Under the pieces are notes generated by a model that searched no databases, had not been told where the DNA came from, and was given only the letters and a program-made list of their open reading frames with translations. 64,000 nucleotides of DNA from Vitis vinifera (Eukaryota > Streptophyta > Magnoliopsida > Vitales > Vitaceae). The stretch lies in contig NC_081811.1 in the NCBI RefSeq assembly GCF_030704535.1, forward strand, positions 2,553,501 to 2,617,500, written 5' to 3'. This document shows positions 50,780 through 63,264 of this stretch, in pieces. Made by a program: the position numbers and the translations under genes. The number at the start of each line of letters is the position of its first letter. Within the stretch, counting starts at the first letter, position 1.

Positions 50780-52191
50780 CTTTGCATCCCCGCAAGTTTG
50801 TTCTCCGAGGAATCGGTAGCGCACAATAGTCCGGTTTGCTAACTTGCGCCTTCGGCGTTCGTTGTTTAGCGGTAAACGCCAACAGTGTCGTTGGAAACTA
50901 AACCAAACGACATCGTTTGGGTACTTTTCTTTCAATTTTAACCTTTTTAAAAATAAAAAAATAAAATGGAAGTAAAATAAAACAAAACCCCTTCCAAAAC
51001 AACTATATATATATATATATATATTTTTTTTTATAAATTAAAAATCATTCCACTTGATAAATAATATATTGATTAGCATAAATAATATTAACCAATTTAA
51101 AAAACACTTTATAATTATAAACATGGAGTGTACATATATAATATTAAAAATTTATTCTCATATTTAATATAAAAAAATCACAATAGTCTCGTTAAAATGT
51201 GTTCACTTAGTTAAGATAAAATCAAGATATTCAAATCAGATAAATAAATTCATTGTAATATTCTAAGTACAAGAAATAAGTTTCGTAACATTATATCATA
51301 TAAATACATTTTATAGTCGTAATAACCTATTGAGTTTGGAACAAGGGTGACAATGAGACATGTTTTTTCAAGTATCCACTTTGCCGTGCTCCTTATTGGA
51401 CGAATTTAATATAAATATAAGTGGGGTTGAGTAAGTTTGGGAAAATTTTTAAAACTTGAATTTGACTTTATGCTCTTTTGCCCGATTATATATAATATTA
51501 AATAAAAAAATACTTTAATTGATTTTTTTTTTCATTTTTCAACTTTTAAGATATATATAAAATATTATTTTTCTTAAATGTAAATTATAAATATTTATAA
51601 TATTTATTCATTTATAAATTTTATTTATTTTTTAAATGATTTAAAAATCCAAAAGTAAAAAAATTAAAGTAAAAAAAGGTTAAATAGAGTAAGGATATGT
51701 AGATAATTTCCTACACCTTCGTTGTCCCACCCTACTTGTAACTTTTTACGTTTTTTTGGCAATAACGATAAAAATATATATAAATAAGAAAGATTGATTA
51801 GAATGGGTTAAACCATGCCAAATCTGTTACGTGGTCCTCTTTAGATTATAATAAACAATATTCACATAAAAAAAGGGTTATAAAAAGATGATATCAGAAC
51901 AAATGATTAATCTTGATGCGATACCTTAAGTGAATGTTCTTTCACAATCCCACGTGATAACGATGACATTATGTTTACATACGAGGTGATTTTGATATTG
52001 ATTATGAGAAAAAGTCCCTAATAACATAGTAGTGGGTCAGATATGAGTCATTTAAAATTGTGTGAAATAATTGTGAGATAATTATAATAATTGAAATAAT
52101 CTATAAAAACAATATAAAAATTACAAACACTTTTTAAATTGAAAAATAGTATTATATTCAATTACAACAAACCTTTCAAATTATTAAAAAT

Positions 52192-52194
<3 letters not shown>

Positions 52195-52260
<66 letters not shown>
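52195..52260. repeat. Long TA microsatellite
   Basis: About 33 uninterrupted TA units, self-complementary and able to extrude a cruciform. It lies about 120 bp left of the non-autonomous transposon. Confidence 0.95.
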
Positions 52261-52264
<4 letters not shown>

Positions 52265-52381
52265 AAAATTATGAACGCTTTTAAAATTAATTTTTAAAAA
52301 ATTTTATAAATAATATCGCGAGATGCTTTTGAAAATAGTTTAGGGTTGGAAAATATTTTTGAAAGGTCTTTAAATTATAAA

Positions 52382-53424
52382 GGGGGTGTTTGGTACACGA
52401 GAATAGGGAGTGGGAATAAACATCTCATTCATTTTCTCCCTTATTCCTATGTTTGGATAAATGTTAAGAAGGCGAAAATTAAATAAAAAATTATTCCGGG
52501 AGAAATCAAATCCAACTTATGAGTCGGATTTGCATTCGTTAAAAGTAGGTGGTATTCTGATTCATTAAACCTATTTGATAATATAAAATAACCTAAATTA
52601 CTATTTTATCCTCTTATCTTGTTCTTCAAACCCGATGTTTATCTTATTTGTAAAGGTAGAGATCCATTTATCATTCACTTCTTATCTTTTTTGCAAAGCT
52701 AGAGACACACTCATCATCCAATTTTCTGCAACAAGTGATTCTTCCAAATTGAATCAATTAAACCTTCCACTATATAATTCTATAACTTTTTTTGCATGAC
52801 AAATTATTTAAAATTTTGATAAAAAAAAACGAATATTTAAATTTTTTTAAGGTTATGGATTTTATCGGATATGATACTTGTTGAAAATTAGAATACATTA
52901 GAATTCTTTTATTTCCTCTTTTGAAAATAGGAAAAACATTTGCTATCTTTGAGAATTTAAATATTATAATAAATAATTTTTTTTGAAAAATATAATTTTA
53001 TAACTACTTAAGCATGACAAATTATTCAAAATTTTAATAAAAATAATAATTGAATATTTGTGCATTAAGGTTATACGATTTTTTATGGTTAATTTTTTAT
53101 TTATTGAGTACATATATATATTTTTTAGTCTTATTATTTAATAACAAAAAACCTCTCAAATTTTATTTTTTTAAAATAAAAGTAAAAATAAAAAAATATT
53201 TTAAATTATATGTAAGGATATTATTATAAATTTATTTTTTTTTCATTTCCATTCTTATTATTATCAAACATCGGAATGAAAACAAATAATCATTTCAATC
53301 TTGCATTCCTAAGTTCATCCAAATGCTAGAAATGGAATCATCAAATTCATTCAATTCCACTGAGAAATAGGAAAGGAAACAAAATATTATTTTCATTCCT
53401 TATTCCGACTTACCAAACACCTCC
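52382..53424. mobile_element. Non-autonomous DNA transposon (PIF/Harbinger-like termini)
   Basis: Left end GGGGGTGTTTGGTACACGAG, then AATAGGGAGTGGGAATAAAC. The inverse right end is CTTATTCCGACTTACCAAAC followed by ACCTCC. GGGGGTGTTTGG-type termini are typical of plant PIF/Harbinger elements. Flanking bases TAA (52378-52380) and TAG (53425-53427) could be a decayed 3-bp duplication. The interior is AT-rich and encodes no transposase. Confidence 0.65.
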
Positions 53425-53636
53425 TAGGTGCAATCCATTTCCTTGTTAAAAAAAAGATAGAACGCAGGCAAAAATTTATTTTATCAGCCGTTGATCGAAA
53501 GGACCCGTGCAGCGATTTTGGCCGTTCGATTATGAGACCAAGGTCCTAGGATTTACATCAGTAGAGGAGCCTGGAGAGTAAAGAATGAAGGATTAACGGG
53601 GTGTCCCACTCAAGTTTCGTAGACCTTCTCTCTAAC

Positions 53637-53644
53637 TAGGGTTT
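53637..53644 (+). promoter_or_regulatory. Telo-box in U1-C 5' UTR
   Basis: TAGGGTTT (inverse AAACCCTA) after a CTTCTCTCTAAC pyrimidine stretch, in the first untranslated exon. This pairing is frequent in plant genes for the translation and splicing machinery. Confidence 0.4.
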
Positions 53645-54110
53645 CTTTGATCCGTATTCAGTTTCGATTCGAGCCATCGTAAGTTCATAAGTTTCTACGC
53701 ATTTTATTATGGTTTTTCTTTTTCTTTTTCCTGCGTGCTGTTTGGTTGCACAGAAAATGCAGGAAAGGGAGAAGCAAGTTTTTGAATATAGCATTTTCAT
53801 CGTTTGGGAGCCGAGAAAGCGAAACTCTGAATTCAATTCGGCTTAGCACATCTATTTGGTTTAGTTTAAGCGATCCTTGGTTTGCCTAAAACCTAAAAAC
53901 AACACAACACACAACACACAGCATTCAAATATTTATTTATTTTTCTTTTGTTTTTCATCAGTTTTCTCGGCAACCAAATGGACAGTCGATGATTTTGGAC
54001 AAAATTGATGTTGTTGACGGCAAAAGTTAAACTAGGAATTCGTAATTGTTTTGTCTAATTTCGTTGAAATTGGATTTTTTGCAGGCCTTTCACGTTGGGT
54101 GTAGACAACC

Positions 54111-57100
54111 ATGCCCCGGTACAATCCATATTTTTCCATCGATTCTGAAAGTTTACATTGATTGCGTTTTTTCTTGTTTTTTTTATTGTGTTGTTCTTTG
54201 TTTAACATTTCAGGTATTACTGTGATTACTGTGATACCTACTTGACGCATGATTCTGTAAGCTACATCTTCATTTCAGCCCCTATCTATTTTTACTTTGT
54301 TATTTATTACCTAGCAGATTTCTAGAACTGTATATATCTAGTACTTACTAATTCACATCTTTCTTAATCCCTTTTGGAATAACTGTCTTGAATCTGAAGT
54401 TCAGGATTTTATGGACCTATTGTATGTTCTTTTTAGTTTTTCTTTGCATTATAGTTTTTTACAATTTCCCAGCGTTTTTTCTTCCCTTTTGGTTAAGGAC
54501 TAAGGATTGAGGATCTAAAGACAGTGTTCTTTCTATTCAATACTGAATATTGCCTCATTTTTTCTAGTTTATGTGACCTTTCTTTGGGGGTTGGGTACTA
54601 GGTACATATTTTTGGGACTTGCATAAAGACTAGATCATATTTTTCAGGCTTAGGGCTTAGGCATATAGTTGCTGCATTTGCAGAAAAGCTATTTATGCAC
54701 AAATTACTTTGATTTTGTGTTTGTTTGCATGGAATTAATTGGGTTTCAAAATCAGAAACAAGGGCCCTAATCAAGTTCCATATCAGCTGTATATGCAAGT
54801 GTATTTGAAACTAAAATTGAATTCCATAGGCCTTGTGAGGTTATATTCTTGATGCATAGAAACTACTTAGGAGGAGGAAAAGGGGAAGGAAGGATGTTGG
54901 TTTGATTCAATTATGCCTTTTAGATTAGTTTTGTGTGAATTTATTTGGGTCTTGATTAGTCAAGAAGTATCCAATCATGCATACAACATTAGATATACAT
55001 GGAAAATCACTTACAAAGATTGTCTCAACCTTTGTAGATGCAAAAACAAGGGGCTGTCAACCACAATAAAAATCCTCTAAACCCGAAAGAATCGTGCATA
55101 GTTTTACCTAGCATGGATGCCTCTTACCGCAATTCTTATACCGACCAGTATCAAAACATATTCTTCAAATCTGTGATGTAGCACCCTCCCATGCTCTTTG
55201 GTGGATCACCTCAAAACCGTATTGAGGAGTGGTGGCCCAAATTCTTGACCTCTACATTTCCTTCCCAACAAGTTTCAAGATTTTCTGGTTAAAATCTTGA
55301 TTTCAAGAGTTTAGGATCAATGGTGAAGTTATGAGAAAATAATTTTTTTTTCTCTTGGTATGTCCCCCTTGTTAGGGTTATGAAAAATAATTTTCTTTGT
55401 AAGTATAAACCCTGATAAAAGAAAATAGGAAGTCTAATAAAATTGGAAAGTGGAAACCAAAGAGAAAACGATATTCTAAACTGCCTTGCATTTTTTAGAC
55501 CTTTTTTTCTAACATAAAATTTAATTATTAATTTTGCCATTACTTTACCAAATCCAAAGGTACATATTTACCTTAGCTTCTATTTTTGTGTTTTCAATTC
55601 AAACATGTTAGTATAAGATCCGGTGGTAGTGAAGTAGTCTCAAACTAGTTATCTTTAGTGCAAAATTGCCAACCCAAACTAATACACTAATGAACCTTGA
55701 ATCCATGCGAAAAAATTTCTGTAAAATAAACATATTATTTTGACCCCTCATGACCTTTTTTATCCTTTTTCTTTTTGGTTTCTTTTTGTGGTAATCCATT
55801 ATAGTTCTTTGTCCATCAGAAGCACTCCAGTATTGTTGTCTGCCATATTGTTGACTACCTTCTTTTCTTCTTTTTGTGTCATTTCAGCCATCTGTTAGAA
55901 AGCAGCATAATGCAGGTTACAAGCACAAGGTATGTCTTTATGGACACTCCTGTTGGTGTTTCTTAATTGTAGTGGATGCTGTGAATTTTTGGTTACTGAT
56001 GTCCTGACTGTTTGTATTCCAGGCAAATGTCAGATCCTATTATCAGCAATTTGAGGAGCAACAAACCCAAAGTTTGATTGACCAAAGGATCAAGGAACAT
56101 CTTGGGCAAACTGCAGCATTCCAGCAAGTTGGTGCTGCTTACAACCAACATCTAGTTTCTTTCCCAGGAAATCCTCCAAGGCCTCGTCTTCCTGTTCTTC
56201 CGACACCTGGAATGCCGGTTGCAGGGAGTGCGCCTTTACCCATGAATTCACCACTTGTCCCAGGGATGAGGCCTCCTGTTCTGCCAAGACCAGTTCCTGG
56301 TGCACCAGGTAAATTTTGATGTTCATATGCAGGTTTTTCTGTCCATTGTTGCCAGTGGTCTCTTTTGCCTATTGTTTTTGTTATTGTTTACTGACGATGA
56401 TTCTCAGCCCAAAATTCAGTTTATGTTCTAGTGTGAATGGGTAATTATTTAGTCCATAAACATAATAAAAAATTGGAATGCATTCAGTTATCGGTACTAG
56501 TTGGTTTACCCGCTTCAGTTTGAATCCTTCCATGTTTGAAATGCCCAAAGGGGTAGAAGTGAAAATGTCACAGGATATATTACATCTTAAGAAAGTGATG
56601 AATTGCATAGTACCATATATTGATCATGGTTACTGGAGACTCCTCCAGGTGATTTTGCCTCCCGTATTTTCTGCTTTCTAATACCTTACAAATTCAGGGA
56701 AATCCACTTCCAGAATAACTTGATCAGAAAAAGTGAAATCTTAATGTTTATTATATATTTCACAAATGTAACCACTTAGTTTGACAGTGTATTATATGTT
56801 CTTTGATTGTTTCAATGGAAGGAAACTTAAATCTGGAGGCTTGTTTTGTGCCCTTAAATAACTGTAGTACACTCTGCCCAAATACACACAATCTATCATG
56901 TTTCAGTTATAATGTATTATGTCTAAGGAATCTGTCGGTTTTGGCAGGTTATATGCCTGCTCCAGGCATGCCATCTATGATGGCTCCACCAGGTGCTCCT
57001 TCCATGCCTATGCCCCCATTAAATAGTCTTCCAAGGCCTCCAACAATGAATGTTCCACCAGCAGTTCCTGGGAGCACATCAACACCTACTTCTGGTGGTG

Positions 57101-57210
57101 CCCCCTCTATGATGACACAACCAATGTATCAGGCCAATCCAGCTGGACCAACAAGTGGAGGTTTTGACAGTTTCAACATCAATGCCCAAGGTCCTGAGGC
57201 CAATCATTAG
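54111..57210 (+). CDS. U1C: U1 small nuclear ribonucleoprotein C
   Basis: Exons 54111-54118, 54214-54256, 55888-55929, 56023-56308 and 56948-57210 join in phase to 213 residues. The first coding exon is only eight bases (ATG CCC CG). Residues 1-31 form the matrin/U1-C type zinc finger: MPRYYCDYCDTYLTHDS then VRKQHNAGYKHK, with Cys6, Cys9, His24 and His30 as zinc ligands. This region contacts U1-70K/Sm proteins and stabilises pairing of U1 snRNA with the 5' splice site. The rest is Pro/Met/Gly-rich (APGMPSMMAPPGAPSMPMPP), as in other plant U1-C proteins. It acts in the nucleus in the first step of spliceosome assembly. A 3' UTR intron follows (57221-57561). It seems to correspond to what I recall as AT4G03120. 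Confidence 0.95.
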
Positions 57211-58901
57211 TATTAAACTGGTAAGGTTTGCTTCTGTATCTGAACAAACAAAGGGAGACTCTAGAAAGAACTCTATAATGCTGTAGTTAAGTGATTTTAA
57301 GAGCATGCTTTGGTCTTGGCTGGGGAATTGTTCTTATAGATATCTCATCCGGAAATTCTGTGAGAAGATATGTAGTCATATTCGAGAATACCAACTGAAC
57401 AACACCTTTTCCTTTTGTCTAGTGAATGCCATAGATAATGGTTTTATTCCTTGTCTAATCTCTGCTAAGTGTGTTATGCATCATGATTACCACCTTTTTC
57501 TCATATTTGTACTGTCAGTGGTATTCATATATGATTTCTCACAATAATACTGTTCTTACAGGCAGCCAGATGAAACCAGAGACACCACCGGAGGCAACTT
57601 CAGCCTTAGATCTTTGCAAGTTATTCAGTTAGTGACGGGCATGAAGAGCTTTTGCTGAACTGAGAGCATAGTTTTGTATGATTCTGTTAGGTTTTTGATA
57701 TCACCGAATACCTCTAAAACCAATCTAGCTTCTTCTAGAAAGGGAGCTAGTTTCCTAAACTTTGAAAACAGGGGATTTGCTCTCTGTCTGAAATGTACAA
57801 TTGGGAACCAATTTAAAGCAGGTGCACCTGAGTCAAGATTATAAGAACATACTTTTGGCATGTATCTCTGTACTGAAGTTAATTGGATGGAACTTGACTT
57901 GATTAATTGATGTATTTTATGTTTTCCTGTGAGGGAGTTGGGGAGTTGGGAGGGGAATCTATTTTCAGTTTCTGCTTCTTGCATTCTATGAGGTACTGCC
58001 TGAATTATTTTCAACAGCACCACTGAGAACCTTTAAGATAAATGATACCCGTTGAATGCATGGTGATAGCAGCAATATAGCATGAGGAAGATTAAATATA
58101 TTTCTCAGAATTGATGGTCCCACTGGGTACAACAGAGGATATACAATTCATCTTTATGTGATATTGTCAAAATTAAATGTCTAATTTACAAAATACAGTT
58201 TTCATCAACTGTTCCAACAGTGAGGATTTTCACAAACCCAGTCTTAAATTTTTGCCCTGGGACATTGCTCGCGTTCCTTTTGCAGTTTGGGTTCATCCGT
58301 GGCTCGATATGTGGGAAGAGGCGAGGCACAGGAGGAAAAGAATAGTCACTGCTCAGCTGTAAGTAAAAGGACCAGCAAAGGAATATCAACATGAAACTGG
58401 TATGTATGCAGGTTCAGACATGATGGCTTTTCTGGTCGTCTGGTTGATCCCCCAGATTGTCGCTTTTCTGATTATAACCTGAAGGAACAGGGGAAGCACT
58501 GGCTGCCTATAATCTTTTTGGTTTATTGTGAAACCCACTTTGTGAAAAAATGCTTGTGTTACTCCTAAAGAGATTGGAATCCCTTATACACAAGTTTATC
58601 TCCTTGTGATGAAAGAGTAAGATTCTGAAGGGGTCGCCACCGTCCTAGGTAGTCCTGGGTATGGATCAGAAGAGGAGGTGATGCTATGATCACCCTGATA
58701 TGGGTCTTTCCTGTAACAGTGTAAAGCAGTATAAGTTTATGTTGGGGTTGTTGCAGAGGGGGTTAAATCTGGTGGAAAGCCAAGACCCTGAGCTTGATGC
58801 TCCCTTTCACTGAGAAAGAGCGGATCAAGATGAGCAGCCTCATTCTGCACACCTGCCCCGTCATTTACAGGGGAAGGGTGCCTCGAAGGTGCTTCCATTC
58901 C
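57211..58901. other. U1-C 3' UTR with intron, then trailer
   Basis: Donor GTAAGG at 57221, ten bases after the stop codon, and acceptor TCTTACAG ending at 57561 mark an intron in the 3' UTR. The UTR probably continues to about 57910. From there to 58901 I see no convincing gene. The plus frame 58177-58362 ends in a Trp/Arg-rich peptide but matches no family I know. Confidence 0.6.
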
Positions 58902-59974
58902 TTACCCACTTCTGTAAGGATCTAGAGTGGCAGCAGGAATGCACATATGCTGATCCTGTGGAAAAGCTGGACTAAGACTCCCTATGGGTCCTCCACCATT
59001 GTAGTGTTCTCTAAGGAATTGTCCCGTCTGTGCTTCCCCTGCTAGTATAGCTGCCGCAGGTGGGGTTTGGAGGACTGGAGCAAGCAGATGTTCCTGAAAG
59101 AAAGAATGTTCATTTGGGACAGGCTGAAATAGCTCCAAGAGTTCTTCTACCTGAAAGGGCCATGATGTGAGTCATGCGACATTGTCAAATCAAATATTAT
59201 GAGGAAACGATGATTTTTTTTAGAAACTTTAAAAGTAGCAAAGAAAACGTGTTTCTCACTTGCTGGACGGTTAGCTCAGTTTTGAACTTCTGTTTTTCGT
59301 TGTAGTTGTCCAGGATTGCTTTCCTAAAAACACTTTCAGGTAGTGGAAGGCAGTCCCTGTGAACCTTGAATCACACCTGCAGAGTGAGGAATTGTTAAGA
59401 GCACACAACACGAACTGCTCCAATATGCCAAACAATCAAAGCCAGAAGAAAGCAAGAGGAGACAAATAAGGGATGGACCTGAACAGGAAAGGCTCCATTA
59501 AAAGCAGTTGGTTCAAGTTTTATTCCACCAGAAGAAGATGCCTCATAGATACCATACATAAGCTTGAGATCAAAATCATAAAGAAAAAGCTTCAGACCAG
59601 GTTTGATGCGCATCACAAGCTTTAGCCTGTTCAGTGGGAGACCCATGATTTGATAGCAGAAACAATCTGGTTTAGTTTTTGAGTTGCACATGAATATAAT
59701 TCCACCAATGTTTTCCTCAGCCCTTAGATCATTTTTGCCTTTTTCTTTTTGATTTTCACTCTCTTTTGTTGCTCCCTCCAATATTCTTCTCATCCTCATT
59801 TCCTCCCTCAATCTCCAATCCAGCTTCTGCATTTTTGACAATGTGATTTGAAGACTTTTTCATAATGTTAGAGTTAGGCTTCAAAGACACTGGAGTTTTC
59901 TTGTCAACTCGTGAAGGTTTCAAGGAGGATTCAGCAGTGGTCCAGGATTTCTTCTTGCTCTCCTGCGCCATCAT
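58902..59974 (-). pseudogene. DCD-domain (N-rich protein-like) gene, frameshifted and interrupted by a stop
   Basis: Minus-strand exons 59974-59479, 59376-59260 and 59150-58902. The first exon begins MMAQESKKKSW and is Lys/Ser/Asn-rich. Its frame closes at TGA 59758-59756, while the DCD domain ([20 protein letters not shown] ... [17 protein letters not shown]) lies in a second frame, open from 59841. The switch falls at the GAGAGT run near 59756-59762, compatible with loss of two bases. The second exon opens GTG TGA TTC AAG where relatives have V-R-F-x-V-H, so the conserved Arg codon has become a stop. Intact relatives are induced in stress and cell-death programmes at ER or mitochondria. An acceptor 12 bases further on could skip the stop. 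I think it is a pseudogene; assembly error is the alternative. Confidence 0.7.
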
Positions 59975-62073
59975 CTTTCCCACTGGTCCACCTTCAGAAG
60001 TCAAGTGTAATACTGCAACAAGCACATTGTCAATAAGATTGATCCTTTTATTCTACAAAGAATGAAGCAAGCATTCGAACAGCAAGCGTCTTATTAAAAA
60101 AAACAGTAAACATGAAAATTAAATCCAGGAAAGTGACAAATTGTACTTGGGGAGTATGGTTGCTGGGGAAGATGTTGTACGGTGGTTGTGGGGGAAGGAG
60201 ATACAACATCAAGTAATTTGTAAGGGCTCAACTAACTATCCTTACTTGGCCAGAAAGCCTGACCTCTTGGCTCCTTAATAAGGAACATCCAACTAATGAC
60301 ATGCTATAATTTTTCCTAGTCTTGAATGCAAATTAGATGTACAGAATCGATCCATCTGAAGGTTCTTTAGATATTACAATAACAATCTTTTAGAAGCATT
60401 AGGCCTTGAGTCTACATCACTTCTGGATCACATAATAGTTCCCAATGCTGTTACAGCATTCACTTGGCTCCTAATGCTTGGTAAAAACCTATCAACAACA
60501 GTAGACTTCAAACTCTCTCAGTATAACAGAGGGAATCACTTGATTCACTTTCCTTTCACTTGGTGTTTCAACCAAAACCTTTAACACAAATAAATGGCAT
60601 ATAAAAAATAAATGTTACCTCTAAAGGCATCACAACCATCCAAGGTTTTCCAACCATCTTTTCGCCTCTTAGTTGATGAATAGCTTGTCTAAGCTTCTTC
60701 CAGCTTTAGCCTTTTAATCTCCTTCTCAATAGTAATCAATCCATGTTTAATGCAAGAAGGGAGTTCCTTACCCAACAATCTGTCACACGATAAACTTGGT
60801 TAATGTAGAGTTACTTTTACTCCCAAAAAGTTTGAGACTCTTGCTCAAGTTTCCCAGCAAGTTTTGGCTCAAAAGATAGTGAAACACCCCAAAAGCAACA
60901 AGTTAAATAGCCTTCCAATGACTATAGAACAGAATACTCAAGGCTCTATCCAACAAAAGAATGGTCAACCCTACAACAACCAAATAACAAATGTCCTGAT
61001 AGCTAGTCCAAGAGCTATAAAATGGACAAAAGAACAGTGTCTAGTCTGAGAATTGAGGTAACTTGGCCCCACTGGATTGGGTAGACTTGGTGCTTCTGCT
61101 CTCGATCCAGGTTTGGGTTGATCCCCCTATAAGCCAGGTCTACCAAACCAGGTAAAGTATCAGAAAAAGCATACTTTTATGCTTCCAAGGGCACTACCTA
61201 GGATCAAAACCTTTGCCTACACCATTTTGAACACTAAGCTACTCTTAACTAACAAAGGAAATACAGTAAAAGGACAAATTAAATGCAGTATGACAAATTA
61301 ACTAAGCTAAGCAAGCAAACAGAACTTGGGGCTTGTTTGGAAACCGTTCTAATAACAGTTTTTTGTTTTCTAGAATAAAAATTAATTTTCCCACTTCAAA
61401 AAAATGTTTGGTAAAATTGGGATAAAAGCTTTCTTTTTTCTTTTTTTCTTTTTTTCTTTTTTAAATTTGTTCTGAAAGCAAGATGATTTTCAAGAACAAA
61501 TTTAGGCGTTTTCAGGTGTTTTTATGGTGTGTTATAAGAATCAATTGAAAACACAGAAAATAGGCTAGAAAGTTTTACATTATACATAAGTGCACAATGC
61601 CTTCACTGAACATAGTTCAAGAAAACTGGTTTTCATATTTGAATTTCTGAACAAAATTCTGATCTTGAAAACAACTGAGAATTGTTAAGAACTATTCTCA
61701 AAAACTAATTTTGGATGATTGTTTTTGAAAACGTTAGTTTCTTCAATGAACTCCACTAACTAATCAACCCTTAGGGCCTGCATCTTGGGTAACCATCAAA
61801 ATTCTTCTAAAATCAGGCCCCACACTTGGGTAGAGCTTTTGAGGCAAGCAACACAAGCACACTTAGCCTTACACAAGACTTTACAAAGAACTCATAAAAT
61901 TGTCAATACATAATGGACCACTTGACCTTCACAAAACTTTAACAGAAACAAATAAGAAAGTCATCTTCCTCTGTCATTCTAAACAATATAAGCTCTTACT
62001 TAATTATCAATAGATTTCTATTTAGGAGGAGGCCCTAACAATGGCATACAAATACCATAGCCAAAAGTTCTTC

Positions 62074-62200
62074 TTTTTTTGGTAGGCAAACATAAACTGT
62101 GACAAAACTCACCCAAAAAAAGTGGGGACACCCTATGTACACAGGGGTGTTCAAGAGCCACCAAAAAAAGAGCATAAATCTCCCTAAAAACCAGCAGACC
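62074..62200 (-). mobile_element. Possible LINE 3' end fragment
   Basis: TTTTTTTGGTAGGCAAACAT followed by GGGGACACCCTATGTACACA resembles in layout the LINE tails at 34120 and 6434 (poly-T, GATAAGCAAG or GATAGGTAAG, then a TATAC-containing stretch). No target duplication was found. Confidence 0.35.
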
Positions 62201-62680
62201 TAAACTAGCTATCTACAGTTTGGACTATCAATATCATCTCCAAGGGGACTTTAGATCATTTCCAACAGGATTTAATGAAGGTCTACTATAGCTTTCATTT
62301 GAGTGTTCTTCAACATTAAAATTTTGATCATTTCACTTTCTCTGGATACACTAAAATAAACATAAAGGAGCCAATCACCACACCTTCTTTTGCCACTTAT
62401 CAAACCTTTCAAAACTTTTAACTGAACAAAAGATCTTCAACTGAGAAAGAAAATACTCATTGCAGTCCAAAAATAGCCAGAAACATATCCCACTACTGTT
62501 TTGGATCTACTGCAGTGACTTTGGATATGCTAGGCTGATTACTTACTAGGTTCACCACAAAGGTTGCACTTGTTAACATGCATGCTCCCTCCTTAGGTGC
62601 ATATTTATGATTATGATTTTCCCTAACACTGTTCCTCACACACAAAAAAGAAAAAAAGAAAAAAAAAAGGTTATCTCAAA

Positions 62681-62874
62681 GGGGTACCAAAACCTCAAAC
62701 TACTTGTGTGGAAAACAAAATGCTCACCTCAGCACAAGGAAGAATAAAAGGATTTCACTTGGAATCTCCCTTGGTTTTCTCAGGGGTACCAAAACCTCAA
62801 ACTTCTTGTGTAGGAAACAAAATCCTCTCCTCAGCACATCAGGAAGAATAAAAGCATTTCACTAGGAATCTCCC
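62681..62874. repeat. Tandem direct repeat, two units about 102 bp apart
   Basis: GGGGTACCAAAACCTCAAAC starts at 62681 and 62783. Both units continue through CTTGTGT, CCTCAGCACA, GGAAGAATAAAA and end GGAATCTCCC, with a few substitutions. Confidence 0.85.
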
Positions 62875-63089
62875 TTTTTTTTTCTCTTTCCAGAGAAAAA
62901 AAAGAAAAAAGAATCCTCTGCTGCTTGAACTCTCATAGGATTTGTAAGCTCCAAAAGCTGACATACTTCCTGTATTTCTCAACCATGGTAGTTTCTTTGA
63001 AAATTTAAGGACTAGGCTTAAAAACATGAGAAAAGTTCCTTTCAAGGATCACTCCCTGACCCAGTTATCCAACCAGAATTTAGTCTATC

Positions 63090-63251
63090 TGTTGAATATA
63101 ATGTATTTATAGTATATTATTTTTCCTTGTTAATATAGGTGACATGTATGGTAGTTAGGACTCCTAGCCTTGTATATATATATCTCCAACTGTAAGTAGA
63201 AAACATATGAATGAGAATAAGGTTTTTCTCCTTTCTTTCTCTCTCTCAACA
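63090..63251 (+). repeat. 5' LTR of the Copia element
   Basis: Very short LTR of 162 bp with TGTTGA...TCAACA ends, a TATATATATATC tract around 63174 and a pyrimidine-rich 3' part (CTTTCTTTCTCTCTCTC). I infer an LTR from the ends plus the abutting primer site, as the second copy is not in view. Confidence 0.8.
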
Positions 63252-63264
63252 TGGTATCAGAGCC
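63252..63264 (+). other. Primer binding site, initiator tRNA-Met (Copia)
   Basis: TGGTATCAGAGCC directly after the LTR, identical to the primer site of the Gypsy element at 2055-2067. Confidence 0.9.

Larger units (their letters stand above)
50780..54110. other. Divergent intergenic region, carrier / U1-C
   Basis: Promoters of the minus-strand carrier (right of 50780) and the plus-strand U1-C gene (about 53400-53560) face away from each other. Between them are AT-rich DNA, a TA repeat at 51004-51022, a long TA microsatellite at 52195-52260 and a 1-kb transposon at 52382-53424. The U1-C 5' UTR seems split by an intron: donor GTAAGT at 53680 (after GAGCCATC), acceptor TTTTGCAG ending at 54084. 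Confidence 0.55.
59975..63089. other. Intergenic region left of the Copia element
   Basis: 59975-60013 is probable 5' UTR of the DCD gene, with an acceptor (TTGCAG) implying an upstream untranslated exon I could not place. 60100-62000 shows no gene; 61330-61740 has foldback-like pieces (AAACCGTTCTAATAACAG and GAAAACGTTAGTTTC). A possible LINE tail lies at 62074-62200, and a tandem repeat at 62681-62874. Confidence 0.5.

Noticed and set aside
58177-58362. Small plus-strand frame with a Trp/Arg-rich end
   Set aside because: Isolated, no homology I know, no splice partners; it sits in the trailer between U1-C and the DCD gene.
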